Shown here in pieces: positions 61,480 to 64,000 of a stretch of 64,000 bases of DNA. Each line of letters starts with the position of its first letter. The first letter of the stretch is position 1. The stretch spans positions 1,116,001 to 1,180,000 of the forward strand of contig OZ241886.1 in the NCBI GenBank assembly GCA_965203375.1. Direction: 5' to 3'. Below the pieces are notes generated by a model. That model made no database searches. It was not told where the DNA came from and was given only the letters and a program-made list of their open reading frames with translations. The translations under genes were made by a program, and so were the position numbers. The DNA is from CATQHS01 sp965203375. GTDB lineage: Bacteria > Actinomycetota > Acidimicrobiia > Acidimicrobiales > Aldehydirespiratoraceae.

Positions 61480-64000
61480 GTGTCTGGGCAACTCGCGGGC
61501 CGCGTCAGCGGATCCGACCTAACCGAAGCGGCTGAACGTCTGCTCGGGCATCATGAGCGAGCTGCAAACATTCCAGTCGGCGAGCAGTCAACCGAAGCCG
61601 ATATTCGCCATAGCCTTGTTGATTTGCTGGTGGCGGCCGGTCTGGTTGCTCGGGATGATGTGCGCCTTGAAGCGGATCGGACCGATATACGCACTGGTGA
61701 CCTGATAATAGAAGTAAAGAGGCGGATCGGTATCGGGATAGACCCGGACCCAGATCACGTAGATCAGCTTGACAGATACCTGAGTAGGGCTCGTGAATCT
61801 GGCGACCCGGAGAGACTGGGCATTCTGACTGACGGCAAGCACTGGGTACTGAGACAACCAGAAACGTCGGTAACGGAGAGCGCGCGTCCATCTGCTTATT
61901 CCTTTCAACTGCAGGTTGTCTCCGGTGTTGCTGATCTGGTGGCCTGGCTTCGAGATGAAACCCATGCCTTGCCGAGTAGAAGCCAGACTCCGATACCTGA
62001 TGCTATTAAGTCAGCTTTCGGCATCAGCGCAAGTGCTGCGACATTCCTTGATGAACTCACCCGTCTTTACAATGCTGAACGTGATAATTCTACTGTAATT
62101 ATCAAGCGAGAATTGTGGCGTGACTTACTGGCAGCAGCACTTGGTGAGGTAGTAAATGAAGAGGAAGATTTAGGTAGACTGTTTATTCGACATACCTATC
62201 TGTCGATGATCGTTGCATTGGCGGTGCAGGCTGCGTTCGGAATTGATGTCGTTGCTATTGCTAGGGAACATCCAAGTGATCTGATCAACGGTAGAGCCTT
62301 CAGGCGCGCCACCGGCGTTCAAGGTGTCATAGAATCTGATTTCTTCGGATGGCCAACTGAGACTCAGGCAGGGTGTGAGTGGATCATGGGTTTGGCTCGT
62401 CGAGTAGCTAGATTCGATTGGAATACTGCCGACTATGATATTGCTAGAGTCCTCTATCAAACGGTCATTGATGCCGATGACCGCAGACGATTAGGAGAAT
62501 ACTATACCCCGGATTGGCTAGCCGAAGCGATCGTAAGCGAAGTAGTCGATGACCCTCTTAATCAAAGAGTGCTGGATCCAGCATGTGGATCGGGTACATT
62601 CCTTCGAGCAGCCATTGTTTTGTTTCTTGAAGCGGCCGAAGTATCAGGTCTAGACGCGAACCAGACTCTCTCTAAACTTCAAGAGAGAGTGATCGGAATT
62701 GATATCCATCCAGTTGGTGTGCATCTTGCTCGAACTACCTGGGTGCTGGCAGCTAAGGAGGTAATCGCCTCATCAGACGATGCAAGTTCTCTGACAGTGC
62801 CCGTATATCTTGGTGATAGCATGCAACTGCTCACTGACTCCGGTTCTATACTAGATACAGCAAAAAACATCACCATTGAGATCAAACCAGACCACGTAGA
62901 TGGGACACATCTATTCATGCATTTCCCTAAAGAATGGGTAGCTAAAGGTGAGTGGTTTGATAACTTCATGCTCAAATCAGCTGAAGTGATTGAGGCCGGA
63001 CTCGATTCAACAGTGGCATTAGATGATGTTGGTATGCCGAAGGGTGAAGAACGTGATACTTTGGAAGCTACACTGCATACCTTGTCCGAATTACATGCTG
63101 AAGGCCGTAATCATATTTGGGCCTATTATACCCGCAACTTGGTCAGACCTTTATGGCTATCTAGCCCTGATGGTCGTGTAGATAGAATCGTGGGAAACCC
63201 TCCGTGGATTACCTACAGTCGAACTGAGGCAGATGTTCGTATTGAACTAGAACGTCAGTCAAAAACTGTGTACAGGATATGGGTAGGCGGTAAGTATGCA
63301 CCTCATCAAGATATGGCAGGATGGTTCTACGTTAGGAGTATGGCCCTGTATCTTAGTACTGGAGGTAGGGCTGGAATGGTGCTTCCCCATTCTGCCTTGG
63401 TTACTGGCCAGTATGAGAATTGGCGAACCGGCAGTTGGGGGGGATCCATCGGAGCCGATTTGAGCATTGAGCCTTGGGATCTGGAAAAGATTGAACCCAA
63501 CTCTTTCTTTCCTGTCCCTGCTTGTGTCGCTTTTGCTGTTCGCACCCTTCCCGGTGAATCTAGACCACTCTCGCAAACGGCAAGGCGTTGGCTCGGGCCG
63601 GAAGGTGGTCCATACACAATTGAAAGGATTATGTTAAACACTCATAGTACACATGTCTCTCCGTATGCTAAGAATGCCAAGGAGGGAGCAACTATTGTGC
63701 CACGAGTGTTGTTCTTCGTGCAAGTCTCTGAGTCTGCAACAGCACTCACTAAAGGAATAGTAGATGTAAAACCTATGCGTAGCCCTCAAGAAAAACTTCC
63801 GTGGAAGACTTTAGATCAAAGCGAATTGTCAGGATCAATCGAAGAGATCCATGTTGCTAAGGTGCATCGAGGTGACACAGTAGTGCCGTTTGTACTGCTT
63901 GAACCCCGCCGTACGGTGCTACCGTTACGCCATGATGATACCGTTGCTTCATGGCCTGATGACAGTAAGAGGGCTATCTCAGGAGTCAGCCCAGCTAGAC
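61480..64000 (+). CDS. N6-adenine DNA methyltransferase, probably type IIG restriction-modification enzyme (3' cut by window edge)
   Basis: An open frame of at least 840 codons runs to the end of the window. The N-terminal about 150 residues contain a PD-(D/E)xK-like nuclease motif (DIRTGDLIIEVKRRIG, then DQLDRYLSRARESGDPERLGILTDGKHWVL). The methylase core has RRLGEYYTPDWLAEAIV, SAM-binding motif I in RVLDPACGSGTFLRAAIV, IGIDIHPVGVHLA, and catalytic motif IV NPPW in DRIVGNPPWITYSR, then GRAGMVLPHSALVTGQY. This is the layout of type IIG or Eco57I-like enzymes that cut and methylate in one chain, but a methylase-only role or a larger defence system cannot be excluded. Composition is AT-richer (about half GC by eye) with different codon use, suggesting recent transfer. 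GTG 61480 is 7 nt after the -10 box. Confidence 0.85.
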   Translation, partial: MSGQLAGRVSGSDLTEAAERLLGHHERAANIPVGEQSTEADIRHSLVDLLVAAGLVARDDVRLEADRTDIRTGDLIIEVKRRIGIGIDPDPDHVDQLDRYLSRARESGDPERLGILTDGKHWVLRQPETSVTESARPSAYSFQLQVVSGVADLVAWLRDETHALPSRSQTPIPDAIKSAFGISASAATFLDELTRLYNAERDNSTVIIKRELWRDLLAAALGEVVNEEEDLGRLFIRHTYLSMIVALAVQAAFGIDVVAIAREHPSDLINGRAFRRATGVQGVIESDFFGWPTETQAGCEWIMGLARRVARFDWNTADYDIARVLYQTVIDADDRRRLGEYYTPDWLAEAIVSEVVDDPLNQRVLDPACGSGTFLRAAIVLFLEAAEVSGLDANQTLSKLQERVIGIDIHPVGVHLARTTWVLAAKEVIASSDDASSLTVPVYLGDSMQLLTDSGSILDTAKNITIEIKPDHVDGTHLFMHFPKEWVAKGEWFDNFMLKSAEVIEAGLDSTVALDDVGMPKGEERDTLEATLHTLSELHAEGRNHIWAYYTRNLVRPLWLSSPDGRVDRIVGNPPWITYSRTEADVRIELERQSKTVYRIWVGGKYAPHQDMAGWFYVRSMALYLSTGGRAGMVLPHSALVTGQYENWRTGSWGGSIGADLSIEPWDLEKIEPNSFFPVPACVAFAVRTLPGESRPLSQTARRWLGPEGGPYTIERIMLNTHSTHVSPYAKNAKEGATIVPRVLFFVQVSESATALTKGIVDVKPMRSPQEKLPWKTLDQSELSGSIEEIHVAKVHRGDTVVPFVLLEPRRTVLPLRHDDTVASWPDDSKRAISGVSPAR

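Noticed and set aside
61505..61965. Minus-strand frames inside the methylase gene
   Set aside because: The plus-strand methylase frame is continuous with clear motifs; these are antisense chance frames.

Overview
The window is about 64 kb of high-GC bacterial chromosome with one rRNA operon. The 16S/23S sequence, the F420-type luciferase-like oxidoreductase and the gene order point to an actinobacterium, probably of class Acidimicrobiia. From memory, manB-Trm112-manA-ahcY-comF-hpf-secA-prfB-ftsE-ftsX and argH-mpg-tyrS-tlyA-nadK-recN-pyrG-nudix-xerD-scpA-scpB-rluB run in much the same order as in Mycobacterium tuberculosis. The species cannot be named from this sequence alone.

Layout. 1-3.7 kb: 3' end of a family 2 glycosyltransferase, a headless GLUG-repeat fragment, and an SLH/FG-GAP surface protein behind a run of 16 G. 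3.8-18.5 kb: sugar-phosphate genes (manB, manA), ahcY, an LLM-family oxidoreductase, an epimerase, comF, hpf, secA, prfB, ftsEX. 18.5-25 kb: a 107-bp near-perfect palindrome, ald with a divergent Lrp regulator, an acyl-CoA dehydrogenase, tmRNA, argH, a thioesterase and mpg. 25-30 kb: a PASTA penicillin-binding protein with a lipobox, and tyrS. 30.2-35.4 kb: 16S-23S-5S with no spacer tRNA. 35.5-48 kb: a TPR-like gene, fbaB, korAB, tlyA, nadK, recN, pyrG, a Nudix gene, xerD and an HD-domain gene. 48-54.8 kb: an accessory segment between xerD and the trpS/scpAB block, holding an unknown 404-residue protein, lipoproteins built from a repeated domain I do not recognise, a secreted serine protease with a disrupted 5' end, and a LuxR-like regulator. 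54.8-61.4 kb: trpS, scpAB, rluB and a PspC/histidine-kinase cluster. 61.5-64 kb: an AT-richer N6-adenine methyltransferase with a nuclease-like N-terminus, probably a type IIG restriction-modification enzyme, cut by the window edge.

The strongest unexplained structure is not a gene. At more than a dozen gene junctions, the DNA spanning the stop codon of one gene and the start codon of the next is tandemly copied two to four times, with divergence. At most of them (ftsE/ftsX, tlyA/nadK, korA/korB, pyrG/nudix, manA/ahcY, the PspC kinase and others) each extra copy is an open 8-45 codon minigene. It begins like the downstream protein, ends like the upstream protein, and its stop often overlaps the next start (ATGA, GTGA, TGATG). 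Many first genes of transcripts also have a TAnnnT -10 box 6-9 nt before the start codon with no room for a leader, which suggests widespread leaderless transcription. Together these suggest unusual translational coupling, or an unusual local duplication process, in this lineage.
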